From Halomonas sp. (GTDB taxonomy: Bacteria > Pseudomonadota > Gammaproteobacteria > Pseudomonadales > Halomonadaceae): a DNA stretch of 64,000 bases. The position numbers and the translations under genes were made by a program. The DNA lies in NCBI GenBank assembly GCA_018401555.1, contig JAGYKP010000084.1:124001-188000 (forward strand), in the 5' to 3' direction. Numbering within the stretch: the stretch's first letter is position 1; every line of letters begins with the position of its first letter. Positions 18,678 to 29,862 of this stretch are shown piece after piece. The notes beneath the pieces were generated by a model, which ran no database searches, was not told the origin of the DNA, and saw only the letters and a program-made list of their open reading frames with translations.

Positions 18678-19893
18678 ATGCCCGTCGACGAGCGCGCCGC
18701 CGTGCAGCGCATCTACCTGGTGGCCGGCGAGCTCTCCGGGGATATCCTCGGCGCCAGCCTGATGCGTGCCCTCAAGTCCCGTCATCCCGGCGTCGAGTTC
18801 CGCGGCATCGGCGGGCCGCGCATGATCCAGGAGGGCATCGACAGCCGCTTTCCCCTGGAGACCCTCTCGGTGATGGGGCTGGTCGAGGTGCTCCGTCACC
18901 TGCCCCGGCTGATCGGCGTGCGCCGCGAGCTCAGGCGCGATGCGTTGGCCTGGCGACCCGATATCGTGATCGGCATCGACGCCCCCGACTTCAACCTCGG
19001 TCTCGAGCGCCAGCTGCGCGAGGCCGGGCTGACCACCGCCCACTACGTCAGCCCCTCCGTATGGGCCTGGCGCCAGGGGCGGGTCAAGGGCATCAGTCGC
19101 TCAGTCGATGCCATGCTCACCTTCCTGCCCTTCGAGGCGGCCTTCTACGCGCGGCACCGCGTTCCCGTGGCCTTCGTCGGCCACCCGCTGGCCGACGAGC
19201 TGCCTCTGGAGGAACGACCGTGGCGCGGCCCGCGCCGAGCTGGGGCTGCCCGAGGCGGGCGAGGTGCTTGCCGTGCTGCCCGGTTCACGGGCCAGCGAGA
19301 TCCGCTTTCTGGGCGAGACCTTCCTGGCCGCCGCCGAGCGGCTGTGCGCCGCGCGACCGGAGCTCTCGGTGGTGATCCCGGCGGCCACGCCGGAACGACG
19401 CCACGAACTCGAGGCGCTGCTCGCCACCTGTCCGGCCCTCGCCGAACGCCTGACCCTGCTCGACGGCGGGGCCCGGGAGGCCATGGTGGCCGCGGATGCC
19501 GTGCTGCTCGCCTCGGGCACCGCGGCGCTGGAGGCGATGCTCTGCCATCGCCCGATGCTGGTCGCCTACCGCATGGCACCGGCCACCCACTGGCTGGCGA
19601 AGCGGCTGGTCAAGACCGAGTGGATCTCGCTGCCCAATCTGATCGCCCGCGAGAGCCTGGTGCCGGAGCTGATCCAGGAGGCGGCCAGCCCCGAGGCGAT
19701 CGCCGCTCGTCTCGGCGAGATGCTCGACGACGCCGACGGTCGTGCGGCGCTGGAGGCTCGCTTTGCCCGGATGCATGCCGGCCTGCAGCGTGACGCCAGC
19801 CGCCGCGCGGCGGAGGCCATCGAGGCCCTGGTCGCGGGCCGTCCGCTGCCGGCCAGCGTCGCCCCCGAGCGCGCCGCAGAGGTGGCGCCTTGA
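18678..19893 (+). CDS. lpxB: Lipid-A-disaccharide synthase LpxB (one frameshift)
   Basis: GT-B glycosyltransferase that condenses UDP-2,3-diacylglucosamine with lipid X. Motifs: [52 protein letters not shown], and in the C-terminal domain [10 protein letters not shown] and [10 protein letters not shown]. An extra G at 19211-19212 shifts the frame at about residue 178; removal gives [17 protein letters not shown]. It starts 2 nt after the lpxA stop and overlaps the rnhB start. Confidence 0.94.
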
Positions 19894-20534
19894 CGCGGCA
19901 GCAGGCGAAGGCGGCGAGCGCGAAGCGCGGCGGTAGCCTGCCGCCGCTGGTGGTCGACTACAGCGGCGAGCGGCTGGCCGGCGTCGACGAGGTGGGGCGT
20001 GGTCCGCTGGTGGGCAGTGTCGTGGCCGCCGCGGTGATCCTCGATCCGGCCCGTCCGATCCCGGGGCTCGGCGACTCCAAGACCCTGAGTCCCAGGCGTC
20101 GCGAGGCGCTGGACGTCGAGATACGCGACAAGGCGCTGGCCTTCGCCGTGGCCGAGGCGAGTCCGGCGGAGGTGGACGAGCTCAATATCTTCCACGCCAC
20201 CCATCTCGCCATGCGCCGCGCCATCGATGGCCTGGACCCGGCGGCCGAGTACCTGCTGGTGGACGGCAATCGCCTGCCCGGGCATCATGTGCCCGGCCAG
20301 GCGGTGGTCAAGGGCGACGCCCGCCACCCGGCCATCGCCGCGGCCTCGATACTGGCCAAGGTGGCCCGGGATGCCCAGATGCGGGCCCTCGATGCCCGAC
20401 ACCCCGATTACGGCTTCGCCCGCCACAAGGGCTACCCGACCCGCGAGCACCTGGCCGCCCTGGAACGCCTGGGGCCGCTGCCCGAGCACCGTCGCTCCTT
20501 CGGTCCGGTCAGGCGCCAGCTGGCGCTGCTCTGA
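19890..20534 (+). CDS. rnhB: Ribonuclease HII
   Basis: A 214-residue enzyme that removes ribonucleotides from RNA-DNA hybrids. The active-site motif is [17 protein letters not shown], with further acidic residues in LLVDGN and [21 protein letters not shown] regions (here [15 protein letters not shown]). The TTG at 19890 overlaps the lpxB stop; the N-terminal 25 residues are basic and poorly conserved, so the real start could be slightly downstream. It lies between lpxB and dnaE as in E. coli. Confidence 0.95.
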   Translation: MTRQQAKAASAKRGGSLPPLVVDYSGERLAGVDEVGRGPLVGSVVAAAVILDPARPIPGLGDSKTLSPRRREALDVEIRDKALAFAVAEASPAEVDELNIFHATHLAMRRAIDGLDPAAEYLLVDGNRLPGHHVPGQAVVKGDARHPAIAAASILAKVARDAQMRALDARHPDYGFARHKGYPTREHLAALERLGPLPEHRRSFGPVRRQLALL

Positions 20535-20635
20535 CCCGTCCTTGGCCTCCACAGCTGCAGGCAGCGCCGAGCAATATTGACGGGTTAGCCTCGCGCTTCC
20601 TGTACTGATTATTTACCGCCAAGCCCGAGCCCCCT

Positions 20636-23600
20636 ATGACCACGCCCTTCGTTCATCTCCGCGTCCATACCGAATACTCCCTGGTCGACGGCCTGCTGCG
20701 CCTCAAGCCGCTGGTCAAGCAGGCGGCGGGGCTGGGCATGCCGGCACTGGCCGTCACCGACGAGGCCAACCTCTTCGGCCTGGTCAAGTTCTACAAGGCC
20801 GCCCAGGGCGCGGGGCTCAAGCCGATCATCGGCGCCGACCTGTGGCTGACCAATCCCCAGGACGAGGCGCATCCCTACCGGGTGACCCTGCTGGCCATGA
20901 ACGAGGTGGGCTATCGGCACCTGACCGAGCTGATCTCCCGGGGCTGGATGGAGGGACAGCGCCTGGGCCAGGCGCTGCTCCAGCGCGACTGGGTGCTGGA
21001 GCGCAGCGAGGGGCTGATCGCGCTCTCCGGCGGGCGCGACGGCGAGGTGGGGCGCCACCTGCTCGGTGACCATCCCGACGAGGCCCGTGAGATCCTGGCG
21101 CAGTGGAATGCCGCCTTCCCCGGGCACTTCTACCTGGAGCTGACGCGTACCGGTCGCCCCCAGGAGGAGGAGTGCCTGCACCTCTCGGTGCAATTGGCTG
21201 CCGAGACCGGCACGCCGGTGGTGGCCACCAACGACGTGCGCTTCCTCGAGAAGGAGGACTTCTGGGCCCACGAGACTCGCGTGGCCATCGGCGAGGGCAA
21301 GGCGCTGGACGACCGGCGCCGCGAGAAGAAGTACACCGAGGAGCAGTACCTCAAGAGCCCCGAGGAGATGGCGGAGCTGTTCGCCGACGTCCCCGAGGCG
21401 CTGACCAACAGCGTGATGATCGCCGCGCGCTGCAGCGTCGAGGTGCGCCTGGGCGAGATCTTCCTGCCCGAGTTCGAGATCCCCGAGGGCCTGACCCGGG
21501 ACGAGTACTTCCGCAAGGTCTCCCACGACGGCCTCACCGAGCGCCTGGACTTCCTGTTTCCGCCCGAGCAGTACCCCCGGGAGGGTGCCGAGTACGCCGA
21601 GATCGATGCCCGCTACCGAAAGCGCCTGGATTTCGAGCTCGATATCATCATCCAGATGGGCTTCCCGGGCTATTTCCTGATCGTGATGGACTTCATCCAG
21701 TGGGCCAAGGACAACGACGTGCCGGTGGGCCCCGGACGCGGCTCCGGTGCCGGTTCGCTGGTCGCCTACGCCCAGAAGATCACCGATCTCGACCCCATCG
21801 GCTACGACCTGCTTTTCGAGCGCTTCCTCAACCCCGAGCGGGTCTCGATGCCCGACTTCGATGTCGACTTCTGCATGGAGAAGCGCGACCGGGTGATCGA
21901 CTACGTCGCCGACCGCTACGGGCGTGACGCGGTCTCCCAGATCGTCACCTTCGGCACCATGGCCGCCAAGGCGGTGGTGCGCGACGTGGCCAGGGCCCAG
22001 GGCAAGCCCTACTCGCTGGGCGACAAGCTCTCCAAGCTGATCCCCTTCGAGGTGGGCATGACCCTCGGCAAGGCCATCGAGGCGGAGCCGGCGCTCAAGG
22101 AGTTCCTCGACAACGACGAGGAGGCCGCCGAGATCTGGGAGATGGCCCTCAAGCTCGAGGGCATCACCCGTGGCACCGGCAAGCACGCCGGCGGTGTGGT
22201 GATCGCGCCCACCAAGCTCACCGACTTCTCGCCGCTGCTCTGCGACGAGGACGGCTCCGGCCTGGTGGTGCAGTTCGACAAGAACGACATCGAGGACGCC
22301 GGGCTGGTCAAGTTCGACTTCCTCGGCCTGCGCACCCTGACCATCATCGACTGGGCCCTGGAGATGGTCGACAAGGTGCGCGCCGTGGGTGGCGAGGGGC
22401 CGCTGGATATCGACACCATCCCGCTGGACGACGCTCCCACCTTCGAGATGCTCAAGCGCGCCGAGACCACGGCGGTGTTCCAGCTCGAATCCCGCGGCAT
22501 GAAGGAGCTGATCAAGCGCCTGCTGCCCGATTCGCTGGAGGACATGATCGCCCTGGTGGCGCTGTTCCGCCCGGGCCCCCTGCAGTCGGGCATGGTCGAC
22601 GACTTCATCAACCGCAAGCATGGCCGGGCGGAGATCTCCTATCCCCACCCGGACTACCAGCACGAGCTGCTCGAGCCGGTGCTGGCCCCCACCTACGGCA
22701 TCATCCTCTATCAGGAGCAGGTGATGCAGATCGCCCAGGTGATGGCCGGCTACAGCCTGGGCCAGGCCGACATGCTGCGCCGCGCCATGGGCAAGAAGAA
22801 GCCCGAGGAGATGGCCAAGCAGCGCGCCGGCTTCCTGGAGGGGTGTGAAGCCAACGGCATCGATGCCGATCTCGCCGGTAACATCTTCGACCTGGTGGAG
22901 AAGTTTGCCGGCTACGGCTTCAACAAGTCCCACTCGGCGGCCTATGCGCTGGTCTCCTATCAGACCGCCTGGCTGAAGGCGCACTATCCCGGCCCCTTCA
23001 TGGCGGCGGTGATGTCCACCGAGATGGACAACCTCGACAAGGTGGTGCCGCTGATCGAGGAGTGTCGCAACCTCGGCCTCACGGTGACCCCGCCGGACGT
23101 CAACGTCGGCGGCTACAAGTTCAGCGTCGACGACCAGGCCCGTGTCGTCTATGGCCTGGGGGCGATCCGCGGCGTGGGCGAGGGGCCCATCGGCGCCATC
23201 GTCGAGGCCCGCGAGGCCGATGGCCCGTTCGCGGACCTCTTCGATTTCTGTCGCCGGGTCGACCCCAAACGCATGAACAAGCGCACCCTGGAGGCGCTGA
23301 TCCGTTCCGGGGCCCTGGACACCCTGGGCCCCAATCGCGCGGTGCTCAGCGCGGCCCTGGACGACGCCCTCAAGGCCGCCGCCCAGAACCAGACCAACCA
23401 GAACCTGGGCATGGTCGACATGTTCGGCGAGGCCTTCGCCGCCCCGGACGAGGGCGAAAGTGGCGGCGACGCTTACGCCGATTACCTGCGGGTGCGCGAG
23501 TGGAGCGACAAGGAGCGCCTGGCCGGCGAGAAGGACACCCTGGGGCTCTACCTCACCGGTCACCCCATCGACGAGTACGAGAAGGAGCTGGAGCGCTTCG

Positions 23601-24148
23601 TCTCCACGCGCATCGCCGACCTCAAGCCCTCCCGGGAGCCCCAGCGGGTCGCCGGCCTGGTGGTGGGGGTGAGGACCATGAAGTCCAAGCGTGGCGACAC
23701 CATGGCCTTCCTCACCCTGGACGACCGCACCGGACGCATCGAGGCGTCGCTGTTCGGCGAGCTCTTCGACCAGATGCGCGGCCAGCTGGAGGCCGACCAG
23801 GTGCTGATCGTCGAGGGCGAGGTCTCCAGCGACGACTACTCCGGCGGCCTGCGCCTGCGCGGCAAGGAGGTGACCCCCATGGTCGCCGCGCGGACCCGCT
23901 ACGGCCAGGCGGTGGAGCTCTCCCTGGACGGTGCGGCGGTCAACGGCCGCCTGGTCGACTCGCTGCGCGAGAGCCTCGCCCCCCATCGTGATGCCGGCGG
24001 GCTTCCGGTGCGCCTGCGCTATCGCAATGCCGAGGCCACCGGCTGGCTGGAGCTGGCCGAGGAGTGGAAGGTGTCCCCCACCGATGAGCTGCTTATCGGC
24101 CTGCGCGAGGTGCAGGGCCAGGACGGGGTAAGGCTGAAGTATCGGTAA
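20636..24148 (+). CDS. dnaE: DNA polymerase III alpha subunit
   Basis: A 1170-residue replicative polymerase. Domain order: N-terminal PHP domain ([17 protein letters not shown], residues 5-21), the palm with catalytic acidic residues in [13 protein letters not shown] (Asp407, Asp409), the fingers, a tandem HhH region ([18 protein letters not shown]), an OB fold ([18 protein letters not shown]) and a C-terminal tau-binding domain. It is of normal length and, unlike its neighbours, has no frameshift in 3.5 kb. ATG 20636 matches the family N-terminus. Confidence 0.97.
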   Translation: MTTPFVHLRVHTEYSLVDGLLRLKPLVKQAAGLGMPALAVTDEANLFGLVKFYKAAQGAGLKPIIGADLWLTNPQDEAHPYRVTLLAMNEVGYRHLTELISRGWMEGQRLGQALLQRDWVLERSEGLIALSGGRDGEVGRHLLGDHPDEAREILAQWNAAFPGHFYLELTRTGRPQEEECLHLSVQLAAETGTPVVATNDVRFLEKEDFWAHETRVAIGEGKALDDRRREKKYTEEQYLKSPEEMAELFADVPEALTNSVMIAARCSVEVRLGEIFLPEFEIPEGLTRDEYFRKVSHDGLTERLDFLFPPEQYPREGAEYAEIDARYRKRLDFELDIIIQMGFPGYFLIVMDFIQWAKDNDVPVGPGRGSGAGSLVAYAQKITDLDPIGYDLLFERFLNPERVSMPDFDVDFCMEKRDRVIDYVADRYGRDAVSQIVTFGTMAAKAVVRDVARAQGKPYSLGDKLSKLIPFEVGMTLGKAIEAEPALKEFLDNDEEAAEIWEMALKLEGITRGTGKHAGGVVIAPTKLTDFSPLLCDEDGSGLVVQFDKNDIEDAGLVKFDFLGLRTLTIIDWALEMVDKVRAVGGEGPLDIDTIPLDDAPTFEMLKRAETTAVFQLESRGMKELIKRLLPDSLEDMIALVALFRPGPLQSGMVDDFINRKHGRAEISYPHPDYQHELLEPVLAPTYGIILYQEQVMQIAQVMAGYSLGQADMLRRAMGKKKPEEMAKQRAGFLEGCEANGIDADLAGNIFDLVEKFAGYGFNKSHSAAYALVSYQTAWLKAHYPGPFMAAVMSTEMDNLDKVVPLIEECRNLGLTVTPPDVNVGGYKFSVDDQARVVYGLGAIRGVGEGPIGAIVEAREADGPFADLFDFCRRVDPKRMNKRTLEALIRSGALDTLGPNRAVLSAALDDALKAAAQNQTNQNLGMVDMFGEAFAAPDEGESGGDAYADYLRVREWSDKERLAGEKDTLGLYLTGHPIDEYEKELERFVSTRIADLKPSREPQRVAGLVVGVRTMKSKRGDTMAFLTLDDRTGRIEASLFGELFDQMRGQLEADQVLIVEGEVSSDDYSGGLRLRGKEVTPMVAARTRYGQAVELSLDGAAVNGRLVDSLRESLAPHRDAGGLPVRLRYRNAEATGWLELAEEWKVSPTDELLIGLREVQGQDGVRLKYR

Positions 24149-24150
24149 CC

Positions 24151-24176
24151 GGGCTTCCCCCGGATCAGCCCGAGCG
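24151..24176 (+). repeat. Short intergenic sequence shared with 34842-34866
   Basis: GGCTTCCCCCGGATCAGC followed by CCGAGCGG lies just after the dnaE stop. Nearly the same string (one inserted T) occurs at 34842-34866, beside the palindromic repeat there. Probably part of a dispersed intergenic element. Confidence 0.5.
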
Positions 24177-24200
24177 GTCTCCGGCAGTAAAGATGCCGCC

Positions 24201-24228
24201 TTGCGTGGCGCGTTGAGGGTGCGATAAT
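24201..24228 (+). promoter_or_regulatory. Sigma70-type promoter for accA-tilS
   Basis: TTGCGT (24201-24206), a 16-bp spacer and GATAAT (24223-24228), 77 bp upstream of the accA ATG. The -10 is enclosed by TGAGGG (24214-24219) and CCCTCA (24231-24236), a perfect inverted repeat. Confidence 0.62.
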
Positions 24229-24304
24229 GCCCCTCACTCTTTTTCATGCCGTCCTGGACCCCAGCTGGTCGGTCGGTGGCAGACGATAACAAGGCGGCTT
24301 GCCC

Positions 24305-25258
24305 ATGAATCCCAACTATCTCGACTTCGAACAGCCCATCGCCGAACTCCAGGCCAAGATCGAGGAGCTCCGCCTGGTCGGCAACGACAGCCAGGTCAAC
24401 CTCAGCGACGAGATCGGCCGGCTCGAGGAGAAGAGCCGCAAGCTCACCGAATCGATCTTCAAGGACCTCTCGCCCTGGCAGGTCTCGCAGCTCTCCCGGC
24501 ACCCCCAGCGCCCCTACACCCTGGACTACCTGGAGCACGTGTTCGGCGATTTCGATGAGCTCCATGGCGATCGACGCTTCGCCGACGACGCCGCCATCGT
24601 CGGCGGCGTGGCACGCCTCGACGACCGGCCGGTGATGGTGATCGGTCACCAGAAGGGGCGCGACGTCCACGAGAAGGTGCGGCGCAACTTCGGCATGCCG
24701 CGTCCCGAGGGCTACCGCAAGGCGTGCCGCCTGATGGAGATGGCCGAGCGCTTCCGCATGCCGGTGCTCACCTTCATCGACACGCCCGGCGCCTATCCCG
24801 GCATCGATGCCGAGGAGCGCGGCCAGTCCGAGGCGATCGCCTACAACCTGGCGGTGATGTCGCGGCTGCGCACGCCGATCCTGGCCACCGTGGTGGGCGA
24901 GGGCGGCTCCGGCGGGGCACTGGCGATCGGTGTCTGCGACGAGCTGGCCATGCTGCAGTACTCCACCTACTCGGTGATCTCGCCGGAGGGCTGCGCCTCC
25001 ATCCTGTGGAAGAGCGCCGAGAAGGCGCCCGATGCCGCCCAGGCCATGGGCATCACCGCCGAGCGTCTCAAGGAGCTGGGGCTGGTTGACACCCTGATCC
25101 CGGAGCCCCTGGGCGGGGCCCACCGTCAGCCGGTACAGACCGCCGAGCGGGTCAAGGAGGCGCTGCTGGCCAGCCTCGACCGCCTCGACGTGATGGACAC
25201 CGATGCCCTGCTGGAACGGCGTTACCAGCGGTTGATGAGCTATGGTGCACCGGCCTGA
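24305..25258 (+). CDS. accA: Acetyl-CoA carboxylase carboxyltransferase subunit alpha
   Basis: A 317-residue subunit that, with AccD, transfers CO2 from carboxybiotin to acetyl-CoA, committing carbon to fatty-acid synthesis. The start [20 protein letters not shown] is the family N-terminus; the crotonase-fold core includes [40 protein letters not shown] and [15 protein letters not shown] 24305 is preferred over the TTG at 24299. It is separated from dnaE by a promoter of its own and overlaps tilS by 17 nt. Confidence 0.97.
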   Translation: MNPNYLDFEQPIAELQAKIEELRLVGNDSQVNLSDEIGRLEEKSRKLTESIFKDLSPWQVSQLSRHPQRPYTLDYLEHVFGDFDELHGDRRFADDAAIVGGVARLDDRPVMVIGHQKGRDVHEKVRRNFGMPRPEGYRKACRLMEMAERFRMPVLTFIDTPGAYPGIDAEERGQSEAIAYNLAVMSRLRTPILATVVGEGGSGGALAIGVCDELAMLQYSTYSVISPEGCASILWKSAEKAPDAAQAMGITAERLKELGLVDTLIPEPLGGAHRQPVQTAERVKEALLASLDRLDVMDTDALLERRYQRLMSYGAPA

Positions 25259-26538
25259 GAAACTGCCCCTCCAGTCCCTGATCGACGACGCCCTGGCGCA
25301 GACCCCGCCGGGGCGTCGCGTATGGGTCGCCCTCTCCGGCGGCCTCGACTCCTCCCTGCTGCTGACCCTTGGCGCCGAGGCCTGCCGGCGTCATCCCCGC
25401 GCGCTGCATGCCATTCACGTCAACCATGGCCTGCAGCAGGCCGCCGCCGACTTCGAGGCCCATTGCCGGACGCTCTGCCGGCGCCTGGGGGTGCCGCTGT
25501 GCGTCGAGCACGTCAGCGTCGACCCGGCCAACGGCCAGGGCCTGGAGGGTGCCGCCCGGGAGGCGCGCTACGCCGCCCTTGCCCGCTGCGTGGCGGAGGG
25601 CGAGAGCCTGTGGCTGGCCCAGCACCGCGACGATCAGGCCGAGACCCTGCTGCTCGCCGCCCTACGGGGGAGTGGCGTGCGCGGGCTGGCGGGCATGCCG
25701 GTGGGGCGTGACTGGCAGCAGCGTCGGCTGCAGCGACCGCTGCTGGGCATCTCCCGGGCGGAGCTCGAGGCCGAGGCGGCACACCTCGGCCTCGCCTGGA
25801 CGGAGGACCCCAGCAACGCCGTGCCTGACCAGGACCGCAACTACCTGCGCCATGCGATCCTGCCGCGGCTCGCCGAGCGCTGGCCCCATGCCGCCGGGTC
25901 CCTGGCCCGCAGTGCGGCACTCTGTGGCGAGGCCGATGGCCTGCTGGCGGAGCTGGCAGAGCTCGACCTGGACGGCCTGGGCGGCGCCCCTGGACGCCTG
26001 CCCCGCGACGGCCTGTCCCGTCTCTCGGCGCCACGCCGCCGCCTGCTGATACGCCACTGCTGCGAGCGGCTGGGCCTGGCGCCGCCGCCGGCGCGCCGCC
26101 TGGAGAGCCTGCTGGCCCAGCTGGATGCCCGGGAGGATGCCGAGACCCTCGTGGCCTGGTCCGGTGGCGAGGCGCGGGTGTGGCGCGGGCATCTCTACCC
26201 GCTGGCGCCGCTGCCGGCACTGCCGACGGCGTGGCAACTCGCCTGGGATGGATGCTCTCCGCTTGCCACGCCGTACGGCAACTGCCGGGTCGCGCTGGCG
26301 GGACCGGCGGACGGGGAGGGGGACCTGCGGGCGATGCCGCGCCGCGGCGGCGAACGCCTGCGCCTGGCGGGGCGCGGACGCCGTGATCTCCAAGCGGCTG
26401 CTTCAGGAGCTGGGGGTGCCACCCTGGGTGCGAGGGCGGCTGGTGGTGGTCCGGGCGGGAGAGACGCCGGTGGCGGTGCTCGACCCGGGGGCCGGTCAGT
26501 GGCTGGTGCTTGCCGAAGGCTGGCGAGGGACGGACTGA
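25242..26538 (+). CDS. tilS: tRNA(Ile)-lysidine synthase TilS (one frameshift)
   Basis: Modifies C34 of the CAU-anticodon tRNA-Ile to lysidine so that it reads AUA. The PP-loop ATPase motif is [12 protein letters not shown] (Ser32-Ser37), followed by HVNHGLQ and the HRDDQAET motif; the substrate-binding C-terminal domain reads [17 protein letters not shown] one-base insertion in 26363-26382 shifts the last 50 or so residues; the continuation [15 protein letters not shown] is the family C-terminal motif. The start overlaps accA by 17 nt, as in many gammaproteobacteria. Confidence 0.93.
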
Positions 26539-26561
26539 GGCACCCGGGGGCTGGCGACGGG

Positions 26562-28088
26562 TCAGCGGCCCAGGGTCAGGCCGAAGCCGGCGGCCTGCTG
26601 GTAGGCGGCCTCCTGCTCCAGGTCGTTGAGCAGCAGCGCCGGGTCGTCGTCGCTGCCCAGGCCCAGCGTCAGCGTCGTCGCCGCTGGCCGAGAGCCGCGG
26701 TGTTTCGGGGGGCTGCTCGGGGCGCGAGTGGTTGAGGATCACCGCCAGGCGCAGCAGGCGTGCGAGCCGGGCATGGGAGTCGCGATCGGGGGCGGGCAGT
26801 GCCTGCCACTCCTTGAACGGAAACTTGCGGCGGTGGGCGCGTACCAGGAAGGCCAGCAGGCGCTGTTCGGGCCGCGAGAAGCCGGGCAGGTCGGAGTGCT
26901 CCAGCAGATAGGCGCCGTGGCGGTGGAACTGGCTGTGGGAGATGGCCAGGCCGATCTCGTGCAGGCGTGCCGCCCATTCCAGGAAGCGTGCCTGGACGTC
27001 GCTCAGCGCCCACTCGCCCCTGACCTGGTCGAACAGCGCCCGGGCCGTGGTGGCCACGTTGTCGGCCTGGCGCGCGTCGACCTGATAGCCGCGACTGAGG
27101 TTGTCGAGGGTCTTGAGCCGGCTGTCCTCGGCGCTGTTGCGGCCCACCAGGTCGTAGAGCACGCCTTCGCGCAGGGCGCCGTCGGCGTAGCGCATGTGTT
27201 CGAGCTCGAAGGCCTCGAAGATGGCGCCCAGGATCGCCATGCCGGCAGGGAAGACCCGCGCGCGGTCGGGCTTGAGGCCCTCCATGGAGACCCTGTCCAG
27301 GCGCTTGGCCTTGATCAGCCGGCGGCGCAGCTCGGCCAGCCCCTCGCGGGTGATCACGCCCTCCGGCGTGGCCCCGCTTGCCGCCAGCACCGCGGCGGCG
27401 GCCTTGATGGTGCCGCTGGAGCCCACCGGGTCCTGCCAGCCCAGCTCCCGATAGGGGCGGCGGATATTGGCCAGCTCGAGAGCGCGGCGAGCTCGGCGCG
27501 GCGCATGCGTTTCTCGCTGATCTCGCCGTCGCCGAAGAAGCGGCGCGTGAAGGTCACGCAGCCCATGCGCAGGCTCTCCAGGGCCAGCGGCTCGAAACGC
27601 TCGCCGATGATGAACTCGGCGGAGCCGCCGCCGATATCGACGATCAGCCGCCTGCCATCCTCGGCCAGGGCGTGGGCCGCGCCCAGGTAGATCAGGCGCG
27701 CCTCCTCGCGGCCGGCGATGATCTCGATGCGGTGACCCAGGTTGGCCTCGGCACGTTCGATGAGGGTCTCGCTGTTGGCGGCGTCGCGCAGGGCGTTGGT
27801 GCCCACCACCCGCAGGTGGTCCTGGGTGACGCCTTCCAGGAAGGGAGCGAAGCGCGCCAGGCACTCCAGAGCCCGGGCCATGGTGGCCTCGTCGAGCATG
27901 CCATCCTCGTCCAGGCCAGCGGCGAGCTGCACCTTCTCGCCCAGGCGCGCCACCACCTGCAGGCGGTCGTCCTGGTAGTTGGCCACCAGCAGGTGGAAGC
28001 TGTTGGAGCCCAGGTCGATGGCGGCCAGCCGGCGGGGATCGCTGGCGGCTTCCTGGGAGTTGGTGGCCGGGTCCTGTGGCGAGCTCAT
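26562..28088 (-). CDS. ppx: Exopolyphosphatase / guanosine pentaphosphate phosphatase (two frameshifts)
   Basis: Actin-like ASKHA-fold enzyme that degrades polyphosphate, opposing Ppk encoded 10 kb away. ATG 28088 follows a strong AAGGAGA. Motifs: AAIDLGSNSFHLLVANYQ near the N-terminus, VVGTNALRDA, and LIVDIGGGSAEFIIGERF. The C-terminal HD-like region includes RLHEIGLAISHSQFHRHGAY. A base is missing near 27479-27488 (AAL then ELANIRRPYRELGW in the next frame) and one is extra near 26673-26680 (SASGDTLTLGLG restored), after which the last 34 residues end at 26562. It is convergent with tilS, with 23 nt between stops. Confidence 0.92.
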
Positions 28089-28527
28089 GGGTCTCCTTCG
28101 GCGGGTCTCGGAAAAGGGTGCGGCCAAGCCGCGTCCCTGTCAATCGCCGCTGGCGGCAGGACTTGCGTTCATCGGCCGGGCTTGTCTAGTATCGAGGCGT
28201 TCGCCTGTTCCGAATGCTTTCCGACCGAACCGGCGATCCCGTCTCGGTCATTTCCAAGTCGTCAGACAGCCCACTGCATCAGACCGCGTTCCCGGCCTTG
28301 CGGCTCCGAACCGCTGATCAGGCGAAACGAACCTGCTTCCTCGCTCTCGATATCGGCCCGGCAACCCCTGTGCGGTCTCCCGCCCATGGCCATTCGATGC
28401 ATCACGACCAGAGGTGGCCTGTCCGGGCTCTGAACGCACCCACAGGGCGTCTTCGTCTCGCCTCCTGTCGCTTTTCCTCACGGCGCTTCGCCGCCCGGCT
28501 TACCAAGAGCAACGTCTGAACACACCG
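28089..28527. other. Divergent ppx/rho intergenic region, probable rho leader
   Basis: 439 nt with no supported gene. A candidate rho promoter is at 28163-28192, giving a 5' leader of about 330 nt, which fits the long autoregulated rho leaders known in enterobacteria. In Pseudomonas a trxA gene lies between ppx and rho; no thioredoxin WCGPC coding segment is present on either strand here. Confidence 0.55.
28163..28192 (+). promoter_or_regulatory. Candidate rho promoter
   Basis: TTGCGT (28163-28168), an 18-bp spacer and TAGTAT (28187-28192) upstream of rho. Moderate matches only. Confidence 0.4.
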
Positions 28528-29788
28528 ATGAATCTTACCGAACTCAAGCAAAAGCCCGTGCCGGAACTGCTGGAGATGGCCCGCGAGATGGGCATCGACA
28601 ACCTGGCACGTTCCCGCAAGCAGGACATCATCTTCGCCATCCTCAAGAAGCACGCCAAGAGTGGCGAGCCGATCTTCGGCGATGGCGTGCTGGAGATCCT
28701 GCAGGACGGTTTCGGCTTCCTGCGCAGTGCCGACAGCTCCTACCTGGCCGGGCCCGACGACATCTATGTCTCGCCGTCGCAGATCCGCCGCTTCAACCTG
28801 CGCAAGGGTGACTCCATCTCCGGCAAGATCCGCCCGCCCAAGGAGGGGGAGCGCTACTTCGCCCTGCTCAAGGTCAGCGAGATCAACTTCGATCGGCCGG
28901 AGAACGCCAAGCACAAGATCCTGTTCGAGAACCTCACGCCGCTGTTCCCCGAGGAGCGGCTGCGCATGGAGATCGGTAACGGCTCCACCGAGGACCTCAC
29001 GGCGCGGATCATCGACCTGGTGGCGCCCATCGGCAAGGGCCAGCGTGGCCTGCTGGTCTCCCCGCCCAAGGCGGGCAAGACCCTGATGCTGCAGAACATC
29101 GCCACTTCGATCACCCGCAACAACCCCTGAGTGTCACCTGATCGTGCTGCTGATCGATGAGCGGCCGGAGGAGGTGACCGAGATGTCGCGCACGGTGCGT
29201 GGCGAGGTGGTGGCCTCGACCTTCGACGAGCCACCGGCACGTCACGTGCAGGTCGCCGAGATGGTGATCGAGAAGGCCAAGCGGCTGGTCGAGCACAAGA
29301 AGGACGTGGTGATCCTGCTCGACTCCATCACCCGTCTGGCGCGCGCCTACAACACCGTGGTGCCGAGCTCCGGCAAGGTGCTCACCGGTGGCGTCGACGC
29401 CCATGCCCTGGAGAAGCCGAAGCGCTTCTTCGGTGCGGCGCGCAACATCGAGGAGGGCGGCAGCCTGACCATCATCGCCACGGCGCTGGTGGACACCGGC
29501 TCCAAGATGGACGAGGTGATCTTCGAGGAGTTCAAGGGCACCGGCAACATGGAGGCGCACCTGGACCGCAAGCTGGCCGAGCGTCGCGTCTACCCGGCGA
29601 TCAATATCCGCCGTTCCGGCACCCGCCGCGAGGACCTGCTCGCCTCCGAGGACGAGATGCAGCGCATGTGGATCCTGCGCAAGCTGCTCAATCCCATGGA
29701 GGACACCGCAGCCACCGAGTTCCTGATCGACCGCCTCAAGGATACCAAGACCAACATCGAGTTCTTCGAGGCCATGAAGCGCCGCTAG
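28528..29788 (+). CDS. rho: Transcription termination factor Rho (one frameshift)
   Basis: Hexameric RNA-DNA helicase that terminates untranslated transcripts. ATG 28528 gives [20 protein letters not shown], the family start. The N-terminal RNA-binding cold-shock fold contains [19 protein letters not shown]; Walker A is [12 protein letters not shown], Walker [18 protein letters not shown], and the secondary RNA site [12 protein letters not shown]. An inserted T at 29128 turns AAC AAC CCC GAG into AAC AAC CCC TGA; without it [20 protein letters not shown] is continuous. Truncation right after Walker A would be lethal, so this is almost certainly a sequence error. Confidence 0.96.
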
Positions 29789-29808
29789 GCGGCACCGGCG
29801 GTATCAAG

Positions 29809-29835
29809 AAGGGGCGGCATGCTATGCTGCCCCTT
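29809..29835 (+). terminator. rho terminator hairpin
   Basis: AAGGGGCGGCAT (29809-29820), loop GCT, ATGCTGCCCCTT (29824-29835): 12 pairs including one G-U. The following TCGTCATTC is only weakly T-rich. It lies 20 nt after the rho stop and before ubiD. Confidence 0.6.
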
Positions 29836-29862
29836 TCGTCATTCTGGAACCGGGAAATCCGA

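Noticed and set aside
20609..25123. A 1504-codon open frame on the minus strand opposite dnaE and accA
   Set aside because: It is the codon-position shadow expected in very GC-rich DNA: low-complexity His/Leu/Gly/Gln-rich translation, no domain, and it runs fully antisense to a conserved dnaE and accA.
29128..29128. Programmed frameshift in rho or other essential genes
   Set aside because: Breaks occur at unrelated sites in about twenty genes, without slippery heptamers or downstream pseudoknots, and removal of one base restores conserved family sequence each time.
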